The position numbers were made by a program, and so were the translations under genes. This document shows positions 8,695 to 16,926 of a DNA stretch of 64,000 bases, one piece after another. Source of the DNA: Niallia sp. NCCP-28 (GTDB lineage Bacteria > Bacillota > Bacilli > Bacillales > Cytobacillaceae); assembly GCF_023168165.1 (NCBI RefSeq), contig NZ_BQYJ01000004.1, positions 310,001 through 374,000 on the forward strand, given 5' to 3'. The notes beneath the pieces were generated by a model, which was given only the letters and a program-made list of their open reading frames with translations, made no database searches and was not told the DNA's origin. Position 1 is the first letter of the stretch; every line of letters starts with the position of its first letter.

Positions 8695-10636
8695 ACTGAA
8701 ACGGTTGGCAATGCCATCAGATGATGCGGTAGAAATTTTTGAACCTGTTTCCTCAGATGAGTTATTAGACAGGCATCTTGACTATCCTATTTTAAGTCCG
8801 AGGCGTTTCGCCAAAAAATACAACAAGTTATTCGAACCTGTTGAATTTGTGTTCAACGGTAAAGTTCATAAAATTCAATTCAATCATTGTGTCAATCCAT
8901 ATTGTCTTTGGTTTGGTCAGCCACAAATGAGATTTGAGCACATTAAAAATAAACCTAGCCGATACAAATTAAGCAGTAATGGGCGAAATAGAACAAGCTC
9001 AATTGTTTGTAATCCGAGTCACGATGACCATCCTGAAGAGAAACCTCACAATTGTACAGTCACACCTATATCCAATTGTGAGGTAGCGGAAGAAATTAAA
9101 CGATTAGCCACGATGGATATTGTGAAGGATATTGAACCAGATTATGTTTTTCATAATGAAGACTGTGTGAATGGCGATTTTACACCTTTCACCCATCAAA
9201 AGCACTTTTATCGAAGAGGAACGAGCAGTGGTGGTTCATAGAAATGGCAGTGTAAACAATGCAAAAAAATAACCAATGTTCTTCCAAACCGTGAACAAAA
9301 GTTTACCTACCACCACAAGAAAAATGACATAATGCCGATGTTCGCTAAAATGCTTCTCAACCGAATACCTGTAAGCAAAACCTGCGAGGCTTTGGATATT
9401 TCACCTAAGACTTACTATCATAAATTGGAATGGCTGTATCGCAGATGCTTGGAGTTTCTGGAACGGCACGAACAAAAGCCTTTGAAAACGATGGAGTTTA
9501 ACTCCCTTTGGCTCAATACGGACAAGTTGATTTATAATCTAAACAATGTTCGCAGAAAGGGTCACGGCGGTCTTCGGTACGATAATTTGGAAGACAAGTT
9601 AATGCAGACCCATATTATTGTCACAGGTGATGTTGATACAGGTTATATATTTCGGTCAGATGTCGCCTACGATTGGTTGATTACATTGAGAGATATTAGT
9701 GAAGATACCCAATATTACAGAGAAGACCACCTCTATGAGTTTTCAAGGAAAAATGCACGGCTTCGGCTTTCTTGCTCACCGCAGCCGCCAACGGAGAACG
9801 ATGATGAAACAGACCTTGAATATGAGACATTATTGGATGAATTCCAAAGAAGAAGCAAATATATTGAGGGTCTGCACACCAATTCAAATTACACGGCTCT
9901 CGTACATCTTTGGATGATTAAACAAACTCTTCAATCGCAGAAATGGCGGTTTGTTTCAGATGAAGATGAAACGATTATGAAAGCAATCTATCGAACTTTT
10001 ATCGAGGAAATCACATCAGGTGATGTCCATCATTTCCTTTGTAAAGTGGACCGTGAAAAAGAGCTTCCAGAGGCATATAAGGAACACATTACCGCAGCTT
10101 CAAAGTTGAAGGATTGGGGCGAGTCACAAGGATTTGATGAATTGTCTTTAAAGAAACTGGCATCATTGAAAGTAGTGTATGAACTGCAAGGACAACCTCT
10201 ATTTAAGGTTGTATCAGATGGAACTCAAACTTATAAAGTTTGGGCAAAGAGTCCGATTGAACACCCTCTACCTCCATCGGACAAAGGGTATTTTTCGGTT
10301 GATTGCACAACAGATATTAGCTCTCTTTCCGATGATTATGTCGCCAATATGCTTTTAAAAGTTAGTGACAGACCAACAAGCAATTTTATGCAATCCATCA
10401 GGAGAAGATTATCCATTTTAGAAAGACCGTTAGTAACGGCAAGAGGTGGTGGTAAAAGCTATATTTACGCTAACTTTAACCCTAAATATGCACAAATGGC
10501 TGTTACCATCTTGCGTAACTACTATAACTTTTGTTTGGGAACGAAAACAAAGGGAAAGGAAAAATTAACTCCAGCCCAATTACTTGGTTTAACAGACAAG
10601 CAATTCACGATTAATGATATTTTATATTTCAAATAA
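8687..10636 (+). pseudogene. Large IS transposase-like protein interrupted by TAG
   Basis: One reading frame of 649 codons with a TAG at 9239-9241 (codon 185); codon 186 onward continues without shift and without a ribosome site for a second start. A TTG at 8687 with GAGGAGG nine bases upstream is the likely start. The N-terminus has zinc-finger type cysteines (HCVNPYC) and a second Cys pair (CKQC) straight after the TAG, then a helix-turn-helix at about 220-260. DDE-like acids are at about D279 (LNTDKL), D315/D317 (TGDVDTGYIF) and D425/D427 (FVSDEDE). The arrangement resembles large IS-encoded proteins annotated as insertion element protein. The TAG splits the zinc region, so the copy is probably inactive unless suppressed. 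Confidence 0.65.
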
Positions 10637-10667
10637 AAATCACCCTCTTAAAAAAGGGTGATTTTTA
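10635..10667 (+). terminator. Terminator after the transposase-like gene
   Basis: AAAAATCACCCT and AGGGTGATTTTT pair around a short A-rich loop, directly after the stop codon. It separates the transposase from the PadR operon. Confidence 0.8.
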
Positions 10668-10729
10668 ATAAATGAATACCTTGCTTTATTAGGTAATATA
10701 TATTATAAATGATTAAGGGGGTGTAAAAA

Positions 10730-11080
10730 TTGGAAATTAACAAAGAAGTATTAAAAGGGCATATTGATACATTAATCCTCTCGTTATTACATAGCAGAGA
10801 TATGTATGGATATGAATTAGCAAAATTGGTTCGTGAAAAAAGTGAAGAACAATTTGAACTAAAAGAAGGTACGCTTTATTTATCATTAAAGAGATTAGAA
10901 AATAACAAATGGATTTCTTCTTACTGGGGTGATGAACAAGGACCAGGCGGAAGACGAAAATATTACAAACTTACTCCATTAGGTGAAGAGGGATTTGAAG
11001 AAAAGCGTAAGGAGTGGCAATTTGTAAAAAAAATTATTGATACATTTATCGAAGGGGGAGAAAATCTTGAAACAAATTGA
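10730..11080 (+). CDS. PadR-family transcriptional regulator
   Basis: Winged-helix regulator of 116 residues (PadR subfamily 1, the short type). The start is a TTG at 10730 with AAGGGGGTG seven bases upstream. The PadR signature is present: an LSLLHSRDMYGYEL helix near residue 18, the recognition segment EGTLYLSLKRLE near residue 47 and the wing GPGGRRKYYKLT near residue 71. It overlaps the next gene by 14 bases. In Bacillales, PadR-1 genes of this type sit directly before a HAAS-domain membrane protein and repress their own operon, and the same arrangement is seen here. The inducing signal is unknown. It probably travels as cargo of the mobile element. Confidence 0.88.
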   Translation: MEINKEVLKGHIDTLILSLLHSRDMYGYELAKLVREKSEEQFELKEGTLYLSLKRLENNKWISSYWGDEQGPGGRRKYYKLTPLGEEGFEEKRKEWQFVKKIIDTFIEGGENLETN

Positions 11081-11885
11081 TGCGTATGTAAATTCTGTTT
11101 ATCAGAATATCGGAGGTAATAAAAAAGAAATTCAAGAATTAAAAGCAGAGATGAAAAGTCATTTGATAGAAGCTGTTCACGAATTAAAAATGGAAGGAAT
11201 GAATGAACAAGAAGCCATTAATATTGCAATTGAGCGTTTCGGTGGTGAACAAGAAATGCGTTCGATTGTAGGTCAACTATTTAAAGCTCAAAAAACATTC
11301 GCCAAATGGGTGCTTTATCTTGCGATAGCTGTACTTCTTTTTACCGTTTCTGCATTTGGGTTTGTATGGTCAACTGAAGAGGAAAATTCTAATGAAAACT
11401 CTATTGTAGCTACACAGGTTTTAGATACTTTACATAATAAGAATAATATTACTGAAGAAATGAAAGTAAAAATAAATAGTTTAATAAAAGGTACTGACCA
11501 AATCTCGATGGTTGAAATTTATAATGTAAGCGATGTGGATAATAATAATTTGGTATTTGATTATGTAAGAGATGCAAAGCCAGATTACCGTTTTGAACAA
11601 AAAGTGTGGAACCCTAAATGGCTTCAAGCTAGTTTCTTCCCTTATGGAAATGGGGACGGTAAACAGTGGTACGTTGAAATGGAAACAAGACATATGGGTA
11701 GTTTGATGTCCATAATTTTGTTTCCAGGAGTTGCAATTTATGTAACTTTGTTTACCATTTGGGCAACGATTAATGCATATCATCATAAACGATTAAATGT
11801 TGGATGGATATTTGTATTTACATTGTTCAATGTTTTTGGGTATCTGATTTATTACATTTTTGGGAAAAGAGCAAGGGTAAATTAA
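11067..11885 (+). CDS. HAAS/permease-prefix domain membrane protein
   Basis: Protein of 272 residues. The TTG at 11067, after AAGGGGGAG, is preferred over the open-frame limit at 11037. The cytoplasmic N-terminus (about 1-75) has the HAAS/DUF1700-like helical domain, including the EQEAINIAIERFG repeat region. A membrane helix follows at about 85-105. The middle (about 110-215) is hydrophilic and probably extracellular, and two membrane helices are at the C-terminus. Such proteins are commonly paired with PadR regulators and are thought to pass a membrane or envelope signal; no enzymatic role is established. The 14-base overlap with padR implies coupled expression. Confidence 0.75.
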   Translation: MKQIDAYVNSVYQNIGGNKKEIQELKAEMKSHLIEAVHELKMEGMNEQEAINIAIERFGGEQEMRSIVGQLFKAQKTFAKWVLYLAIAVLLFTVSAFGFVWSTEEENSNENSIVATQVLDTLHNKNNITEEMKVKINSLIKGTDQISMVEIYNVSDVDNNNLVFDYVRDAKPDYRFEQKVWNPKWLQASFFPYGNGDGKQWYVEMETRHMGSLMSIILFPGVAIYVTLFTIWATINAYHHKRLNVGWIFVFTLFNVFGYLIYYIFGKRARVN

Positions 11886-11889
11886 TTTT

Positions 11890-11919
11890 AAAGGAGCTTG
11901 AATTATCAAGCTCCTTTTT
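11890..11919 (+). terminator. Terminator of the PadR operon
   Basis: AAAGGAGCTTGA and TCAAGCTCCTTT pair around a short loop, followed by a T-run, four bases past the HAAS gene stop. Confidence 0.85.
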
Positions 11920-11921
11920 TC

Positions 11922-11977
11922 TGTGAATTGTAATGTGGATTGTGTAGCGAACAATATGTGATTTACATTGCGATTTA
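11922..11977 (+). repeat. Right-end iterons of the mobile element
   Basis: Four same-strand 9-bp sites: TGTGAATTG (11922-11930), TGTGGATTG (11934-11942), TGTGATTTA (11957-11965) and TGCGATTTA (11969-11977), with steps of 12, 23 and 12 bases. They match the left-end sites, with the outermost pair inverted relative to those at 8343-8363. Confidence 0.6.
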
Positions 11978-12085
11978 GCTTGTTATTTAAACTTTTGCAC
12001 CCCAAAAGTAAACCCGTTAATAATTACTATAGGCTGCTAGAATTTTTTATTTCTGAATGTCGTTCGTTGCATATATACCTTTCAT

Positions 12086-12271
12086 TCACATAGCATCTTG
12101 TGCTAAGCGTGACTCTCGTTTGTATATGGGTTTGTGTGCGTAATATACATTTGCTACTGCTTGCTTGCTACAATACTTGCATGTAACACCAAAGTCTTTT
12201 GGTATGCGATAAAAGTGTGGAGCATTAAATTTAGCAATTGCTTCCTTAACATGTGATTTACAAACCCACAT
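12086..12271 (-). CDS. CxxH/CxxC small zinc-ribbon-like protein
   Basis: Protein of 61 residues with the two motifs that name the family: CKSH at residues 4-7 and CKYC at about residues 31-34, expected to bind one metal ion. It begins at an ATG at 12271 with AGAGGAGTGG upstream. This small family is typical of Bacillaceae, where it is usually near the rlmH end of the chromosome; here it stands alone next to the ferredoxin gene and the mobile element. The function is unknown. The C-terminal basic tail is longer and less conserved. Confidence 0.8.
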   Translation of the reverse strand: MWVCKSHVKEAIAKFNAPHFYRIPKDFGVTCKYCSKQAVANVYYAHKPIYKRESRLAQDAM

Positions 12272-12329
12272 AAACAGCCACTCCTCTTTTAAGAAAATTC
12301 AGAATTTAATAATTAGAATAGTTGATAGA

Positions 12330-12668
12330 CTATTTCACTTTTTGGTAGCGATCTGGTTTTCTTTTCTTAACTATATTCGTTACTTCTTCATCCCAAGAAA
12401 CTGCAACATCACCTTCTGTTACAAACGTTTGGCAGCCTAGACGATAGCCTTTTTCTAACCATTCTTCGCCAAGTTTTCTTCTTTCTTGAATTTTAACTTG
12501 GTCCAAATTTTCTTGGCCAGATTCTGTTTTAAATACACAATTTCCACAAATTCCTCCACCGCATCTATTCGGCAGCTCGCCATCATATCTTAAGGAAACA
12601 CGCAAAACATTAGAATTATCTGGAATTTCAAACACCTTCCCGCTTGTTAAGAAATTTATATTTGCCAT
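12330..12668 (-). CDS. [2Fe-2S] ferredoxin (first of two in the regulon)
   Basis: Plant/adrenodoxin-type ferredoxin of 112 residues. Cluster ligands are C36, C41 and C44 (CGGGICGNC) and C79 (LGCQ). Such ferredoxins pass single electrons to oxygenases or other redox enzymes. The ATG at 12668 has AGGAGA upstream. A palindromic operator containing GGTATAC lies 44 bases before the start. The gene diverges from the aspartate-dehydrogenase-like gene, and the two share an operator-bearing intergenic region. A second ferredoxin of the same type is at 20288-20614. The likely partner is the diiron oxygenase encoded at 16927-17655; this is inferred from shared operators. Confidence 0.88.
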   Translation of the reverse strand: MANINFLTSGKVFEIPDNSNVLRVSLRYDGELPNRCGGGICGNCVFKTESGQENLDQVKIQERRKLGEEWLEKGYRLGCQTFVTEGDVAVSWDEEVTNIVKKRKPDRYQKVK

Positions 12669-12711
12669 TTATTCATCTCCTCTTTTCGTATGTAAGTTTT
12701 CGTTTCATCTC

Positions 12712-12730
12712 TTGGTATACAATATACCAT
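12712..12730. promoter_or_regulatory. GntR-type operator 1 (ferredoxin 1)
   Basis: TTGGTATACAATATACCAT: core GTATAC at 12715-12720, with arms TTGGTATA and TATACCAT. It lies 44 bases upstream of the ferredoxin start. Confidence 0.7.
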
Positions 12731-12828
12731 ATTTCGAAATTTCAGACAACTTATTTTTTACTATTTTTAAGTTATTTATAGATTTTTTTACTATTATATC
12801 GTGATTATTCTAACAATGATATATAATT

Positions 12829-12842
12829 ATTGTATACCAAAT
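12829..12842. promoter_or_regulatory. GntR-type operator 2 (aspartate-dehydrogenase-like gene)
   Basis: ATTGTATACCAAAT with core GTATAC at 12832-12837, 36 bases before the ATG at 12878. Confidence 0.7.
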
Positions 12843-12877
12843 ACAAAAGATAACTTTTTAATAAGGTGGGAGATAAT

Positions 12878-13681
12878 ATGTTAACAGTTGGATTAATTGG
12901 ATATGGCGCAATTGGAAAAGATGTAGCAGCCTATATAAAAGAAAACAAGGCTGGAGATGTTAAATTAGAAGCTATTCTCGTACGAGATAAGCAAAAATAT
13001 CAAGATTTAGATAACGCAGCACTTTTCATAGACAATGAGGCTGAATTCTTTCAGACAGGACTAGATATTATAGTAGAAAATGCAGGTCATGATGCTGTCT
13101 TTCAATATGCAAAAAAAGCTTTATCCTCTGGCAGCCATTTTATTGTTGTATCTGTCGGGGCTTTCTCTAATACGGATTTTTTCCATAAAATAAAAGGGAT
13201 AGCTAAACAAAATAACCGAAGATTAATCATTCCCTCTGCTGCAATTGGCGGTTTAGATCGGATAAGTGCTGCTTCTTTAAATGGCTTGGAAAAAGTAACA
13301 CTTATAACAAAAAAACCCCCAAAAGCTTGGAAAGGAACTCCGTCTGAAAAAATAGTCGATTTAGATGCACTCCAAAGCCCCTTCTTGCTATTTGAAGGCA
13401 CTGCAAAAGAATCTGCCCAACTTTTCCCAGAAAGCACCAATGTTTCAGCTGCCTTAGGGATAGCGGGTCTCGGAATGGAGCAAACAAATGTAAAGGTGTA
13501 TGTTGATCCATCTATCATTGCCAATACACACAAAATCGTTGCGGAAGGTTTTTTTGGCAAAATGGAAATAAATATAGAAAATACTCCCTCTGCAGACAAT
13601 CCAAAAACAGGATACATTGTGGCAATGAGCGTTTGCAAAACACTAAATAATTTGTCCTCTCATCTTATGATTGGCATTTAA
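12878..13681 (+). CDS. L-aspartate dehydrogenase-like NAD(P) oxidoreductase
   Basis: Cytoplasmic enzyme of 267 residues of the NadX/aspartate dehydrogenase family. These interconvert L-aspartate and iminoaspartate/oxaloacetate plus ammonia with NAD(P). The Rossmann motif is GYGAIG at residues 8-13, and the family PSAAIGGLD segment is at about 119-127. The catalytic histidine is probably H218 (ANTHK). The ATG at 12878 follows AAGGTGGGAG; an upstream GTG at 12866 lies inside that ribosome site. No nadA or nadC is adjacent, so a catabolic role (deaminating aspartate or a close analogue) fits the setting better than NAD synthesis. Expression is probably controlled by the GTATAC operator just upstream. 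Confidence 0.82.
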   Translation: MLTVGLIGYGAIGKDVAAYIKENKAGDVKLEAILVRDKQKYQDLDNAALFIDNEAEFFQTGLDIIVENAGHDAVFQYAKKALSSGSHFIVVSVGAFSNTDFFHKIKGIAKQNNRRLIIPSAAIGGLDRISAASLNGLEKVTLITKKPPKAWKGTPSEKIVDLDALQSPFLLFEGTAKESAQLFPESTNVSAALGIAGLGMEQTNVKVYVDPSIIANTHKIVAEGFFGKMEINIENTPSADNPKTGYIVAMSVCKTLNNLSSHLMIGI

Positions 13682-13796
13682 AAAAACTCATAGTGTGACT
13701 TACTTACTCTTTTTAGGAAACTTAATCAACTTGAACTAATTTCATCATCATAGGTGATCTTTCCTTTCATACTATACCTCTCCGTTAAATGAGGAT

Positions 13797-13837
13797 AAAA
13801 ATAAACTAGACTAAAACGTTTAGCCTAGTTTATTTTT
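13797..13837. terminator. Shared terminator between converging genes
   Basis: AAAAATAAACTAG and CTAGTTTATTTTT form a long stem with inner CTAAA/TTTAG pairing. It ends the aspartate-dehydrogenase-like gene and the convergent GntR gene. Confidence 0.85.
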
Positions 13838-14513
13838 GCTGATTTTTTTGTTTTTCTTTTAATTTTTCCATAATATGAATATATGCTTTTTTAGCATTTT
13901 CTATATGGATTTTTGTTAAAGATTCTGCCATCTCCACCTCACCGTTACGGATGGCTTTCATAATGCCGATATGCTCTCTCAATGATTCTCTTCTTCGGCC
14001 TGGTGTTTCGTATCCCATATTTGCGGACATATGAATATAATCCATTAATCCTGACAAGATATCGTATAACTTAGGGCTTTTTGCTGCCTGGTAGATGAGA
14101 TAATTCGTTTCCGTATGCTTTATTTCAAATTCTTCTTCCGATTGTGATTCAAAGGATTCTAACTCTGCAATTTTTTCATCAAATTTCCCTACCATTTCAT
14201 CATTGATTTGCTGTGCAGCTAATTTTACGGCTAACACTTCTAATGACGAGAGAATGGTAAACACTTCAATAACATCACTCTCTGAAACATTTGAAACAAC
14301 TACCCCTTTTCGCGGCACTGTTTTTACAAATCCTTGAGATTCTAAGCGGAATAAAGCTTCTCTTATAGGAGTTCGACTAATATTCAACTTTGCAGCTAGC
14401 TCTCTTTCAATTAATCGATCCCCTGGTTTATATTCGCCTTCTAAAATCATTTGTTTTAGAAATCTGTACACATGTTCACGAATTGATAAAAAGTGCTCTT
14501 CTTTCCATTCCAT
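13830..14513 (-). CDS. GntR-family regulator, FadR/FCD subfamily
   Basis: Transcription factor of 227 residues. The winged helix-turn-helix is at about 10-75 (PGDRLIERELAAKLNISRTP is the classic GntR recognition core). An all-helical FCD ligand domain at about 85-215 has the metal/ligand histidines HTETNYLIY and a late HIGIMKAI segment. FCD regulators usually bind small carboxylic acids. The ATG at 14513 has AAGGTGAG upstream. Its subfamily recognises sites of the form GT-N(0-3)-AC, and seven GTATAC palindromes occur within 10 kb, all before genes of the surrounding island. It is therefore the obvious candidate regulator. No such site lies before its own gene. Confidence 0.88.
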   Translation of the reverse strand: MEWKEEHFLSIREHVYRFLKQMILEGEYKPGDRLIERELAAKLNISRTPIREALFRLESQGFVKTVPRKGVVVSNVSESDVIEVFTILSSLEVLAVKLAAQQINDEMVGKFDEKIAELESFESQSEEEFEIKHTETNYLIYQAAKSPKLYDILSGLMDYIHMSANMGYETPGRRRESLREHIGIMKAIRNGEVEMAESLTKIHIENAKKAYIHIMEKLKEKQKNQQK

Positions 14514-14682
14514 TATTAACTCACCTTCTTTCTTTAAGAAAAATTGTCTTCTACTTGCTTGAGTTTACCAAAATTTCTTATAAAGTAACACATTTTTTGC
14601 TTTAATTCATTTGGAAAACAATCTATGTACTTTAACTATACTCACATTAGACTACTAGGATACAAAAAGCCATAAACAAATA

Positions 14683-14718
14683 ACCTCAAATCGCTTCAAG
14701 CAACCGCGAATTTGAGGT
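14683..14718 (-). terminator. Terminator of the aldehyde dehydrogenase/HbpS unit
   Basis: ACCTCAAAT and ATTTGAGGT pair with additional CGC/GCG pairing inside; on the minus strand a T-rich stretch follows. It lies 80 bases past the HbpS-like stop. Confidence 0.65.
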
Positions 14719-14796
14719 AGTATAGGTTTATAAAAACATAATGGAACAAAAGTGCCCAGCTTACAATAGAAATAACCAAACCAGCAACTATTTTTA

Positions 14797-15276
14797 TTAT
14801 TTTTTAATGTCAGGTCCTGTTAATACGCTTAATCCATCTTTTTCTAAAAATTGTGCGAGTGCTTCTAAAGCGGCTGTACCTACTGCTGTATCTTGTTCAC
14901 CGTTGCCGCCGCTTATGCCAATTCCTCCTACTACTTCTCCATTCACTACAATAGGGAATCCCCCAACAAATATAGCAAATTTCCCTGGGATCATTAATTG
15001 TATTCCATATGCTTCATTACCAGGAAGCGCTGGACCAGTTGGCTCTTGGTTAAATAAATGTGTAGATCTTTTATGTCCAGCAGCGGTAAAAGCTTTAGAG
15101 GTTGCAATTTCTGGGCCTGTAATCCGCGCTCCATTCATGCGTTCAAGGGCAATTAAATAGCCGCCATCATCTACAATTGCAATGGTTTCCAATACAGCTA
15201 TTTCTTTTGCTTTAAAAATGGCTGCCTCCATCATTGCCTTTGCTTCTTCTATTTCTAATTTCATAACATTTTTCAA
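14797..15276 (-). CDS. GlcG/HbpS-family protein
   Basis: Protein of 159 residues of the GlcG/HbpS (DUF336) family, an alpha/beta fold. Some members bind haem, and others sit in glycolate, propanediol or aromatic degradation operons with unclear roles. The conserved core includes SKAFTAAGHKRST near residue 60 and the glycine-rich GGFPIVVNGEVVGGIGISGG near residues 105-124. The start is a TTG at 15276 with AGGAGG seven bases upstream; an in-frame ATG four codons on is less well placed. It lies 37 bases after the aldehyde dehydrogenase gene, so the two are almost surely co-transcribed. The biochemical role here is unknown. Confidence 0.8.
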   Translation of the reverse strand: MKNVMKLEIEEAKAMMEAAIFKAKEIAVLETIAIVDDGGYLIALERMNGARITGPEIATSKAFTAAGHKRSTHLFNQEPTGPALPGNEAYGIQLMIPGKFAIFVGGFPIVVNGEVVGGIGISGGNGEQDTAVGTAALEALAQFLEKDGLSVLTGPDIKK

Positions 15277-15312
15277 AACAGTTCCTCCTACTCTTCTATA
15301 TAATAATCCTTT

Positions 15313-16776
15313 TTAATAACCTGTATAAACTGTCTTTAATTGGGTAAAAAATTCTAATCCTACTCGTCCTGATTCACGGAAAGTCGATGTGCTGGATTTC
15401 TTTAATCCTCCAAATGGTGCATTCATTAAATTCCCTGTAGTGGTGCGATTTACTTTCACTGTTCCTGCTTGAATATCCTTCGTAAATCGATAAGCAAACT
15501 CGAGACTATTTGTTACAATACTTGCAGATAGGCCATACTCCACATCGTTAGCAATTTTAATTGCCTCCTCATAATCTTCTGCCTCTATTACAGCAATAAC
15601 AGGGCCAAAAATTTCTTCTTTCGCAATTCGCATAGATGGAGTCACATCAGAAAAAATAGTTGGTTGGACAAAGTAGCCATTTTCATATTTTCCATCTAGT
15701 AATGCTTCTCCGCCAAATATTAGCTTTGCGCCTTCTTCTTTGCCTATATCAATATAATCCAGTACATTATCCCATTGTTTTTTATTTGCTAATGGACCAA
15801 TTTTTACGCCCTCCTCAAAACCATCACCAATTTTAAGTGCACTCGTTTTTTCCACTAGCTTTTCAATAAAAGCATTCTTGATACTCTTTAAAACGATTAC
15901 TCTGCTTGTGCCTGTACAAGCTTGACCTGTTAAAGAAAAACCTCCATTTACTGTCAAAGTAGCTGCCTTTTCTATATCTGCATCCTCCATAATAATAATG
16001 GGGTTTTTTCCGCCTAATTCCATTTGTGTTCTTGTTGTAAAGGAAGTATGGCGATAAATATACTCACCAGCTTTTGTTGATCCAGTAAAAGTGACGGCTT
16101 TAATCGCTGGATGCTCTACTAAAATATCACCAATAGCCGCAGAACTGCCTGTAATAAAATTAATAACCCCTTTTGGTATGCCAGCCATATGAAATGCTTC
16201 TACTAAACGATAGGCAATGAGTGGTGTATCAGATGACGGCTTAAACACAACCGTATTTCCTGTAATTAAAGCAGGCGCAATCTTCCTGACTGGAATAGAC
16301 AATGGAAAATTCCATGGTGTAATCACGGAAATGACTCCTAATGGCTCTCTTTCACTAGACACTTTCATATTAGGGTCATCATTCGGAAAAGTTTCTCCTG
16401 ACAAGCTTTGGCCTTCCACTGCATAATAGCGAATAGTAGCAGCAGATCTTAGCACTTCATTTCTAGCATCACCAATTGTTTTTCCTTCTTCTCGTGTTAA
16501 TTCAGATGCGAGAATATCCACATTGTTTTCCAAAATCACTGCTGCTTTATTTAAGATTTCTGCCCTTTTAGAAGGAGAAACTTTAGCCCAGGCTGAAAAT
16601 GCTCTTTCTGCTGCTTCAATCGCAAGCATAGCATCTTCTTTATCAGATGCTTGAAAAACGCCAACAATTTCTTCCTTATTAGCAGGATTAATACTAGTAA
16701 ATGTCTCATTGCCTTTCGCTTCTACAAATACACCATTTATATAATTTTTATATGTATCTACCTTTATCGAAAGCAA
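15313..16776 (-). CDS. NAD(P)-dependent aldehyde dehydrogenase
   Basis: Aldehyde dehydrogenase of 487 residues, closest in feel to the YcbD/alpha-ketoglutaric-semialdehyde and benzaldehyde/vanillin-type groups. The cofactor motif TPWNFP is near 150, the catalytic glutamate in MELGGKNP near 251 and the catalytic cysteine in GQACTGT near 285. The start appears to be a TTG at 16776 with GAGGATG upstream. It is followed closely by the HbpS-like gene. It probably oxidises an aldehyde formed by the upstream oxygenase, which is inference from context. A hairpin at about 16834-16874 separates it from the oxygenase gene, and no GTATAC operator was seen directly before it. Confidence 0.85.
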   Translation of the reverse strand: MLSIKVDTYKNYINGVFVEAKGNETFTSINPANKEEIVGVFQASDKEDAMLAIEAAERAFSAWAKVSPSKRAEILNKAAVILENNVDILASELTREEGKTIGDARNEVLRSAATIRYYAVEGQSLSGETFPNDDPNMKVSSEREPLGVISVITPWNFPLSIPVRKIAPALITGNTVVFKPSSDTPLIAYRLVEAFHMAGIPKGVINFITGSSAAIGDILVEHPAIKAVTFTGSTKAGEYIYRHTSFTTRTQMELGGKNPIIIMEDADIEKAATLTVNGGFSLTGQACTGTSRVIVLKSIKNAFIEKLVEKTSALKIGDGFEEGVKIGPLANKKQWDNVLDYIDIGKEEGAKLIFGGEALLDGKYENGYFVQPTIFSDVTPSMRIAKEEIFGPVIAVIEAEDYEEAIKIANDVEYGLSASIVTNSLEFAYRFTKDIQAGTVKVNRTTTGNLMNAPFGGLKKSSTSTFRESGRVGLEFFTQLKTVYTGY

Positions 16777-16833
16777 TTTTTTTCATCCTCTCTGTCCTTT
16801 TTCTTCCCTTTAACTTTTGCTATCTTTTCCTTT

Positions 16834-16874
16834 AAAAAGAGAGCAGCTTCCACAATACGGAAACTGCTTTTTAT
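16834..16874 (-). terminator. Hairpin between oxygenase and aldehyde dehydrogenase genes
   Basis: GCAGCTTCC and GGAAACTGC with flanking AAAAAG/CTTTTT form a terminator-like stem downstream of the diiron oxygenase gene. It may only partly stop transcription into the aldehyde dehydrogenase gene. Confidence 0.55.
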
Positions 16875-16926
16875 CTTGCTTATAGAGTAAGGAGCATCAT
16901 TTACTGCTGAGTTATAGAAGTTTAAA

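Larger units (their letters stand above)
8342..11978 (+). mobile_element. Putative IS-like transposon with PadR cargo
   Basis: Four plus-strand genes (accessory, transposase-like, PadR, HAAS protein) are enclosed by matching ends. The left end at 8342 reads CTAATTCGCA, five bases, then AATCACACAT. The complement of the right end (11978 down to 11954) reads CTAAATCGCA, five bases, then AATCACATAT. Both ends contain several TGTGAATTG/TGTGATTTA-like sites spaced 11 or 12 bases. The outer tips are uncertain: weak similarity continues to about 8319 and 12005, and no target duplication was found. The coordinates given are the innermost defensible limits. The inference rests on the end symmetry and the transposase-like gene. 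Confidence 0.55.

Noticed and set aside
12866-12877. GTG start for the aspartate-dehydrogenase-like gene
   Set aside because: The GTG lies within the AAGGTGGGAG ribosome site that serves the ATG at 12878.
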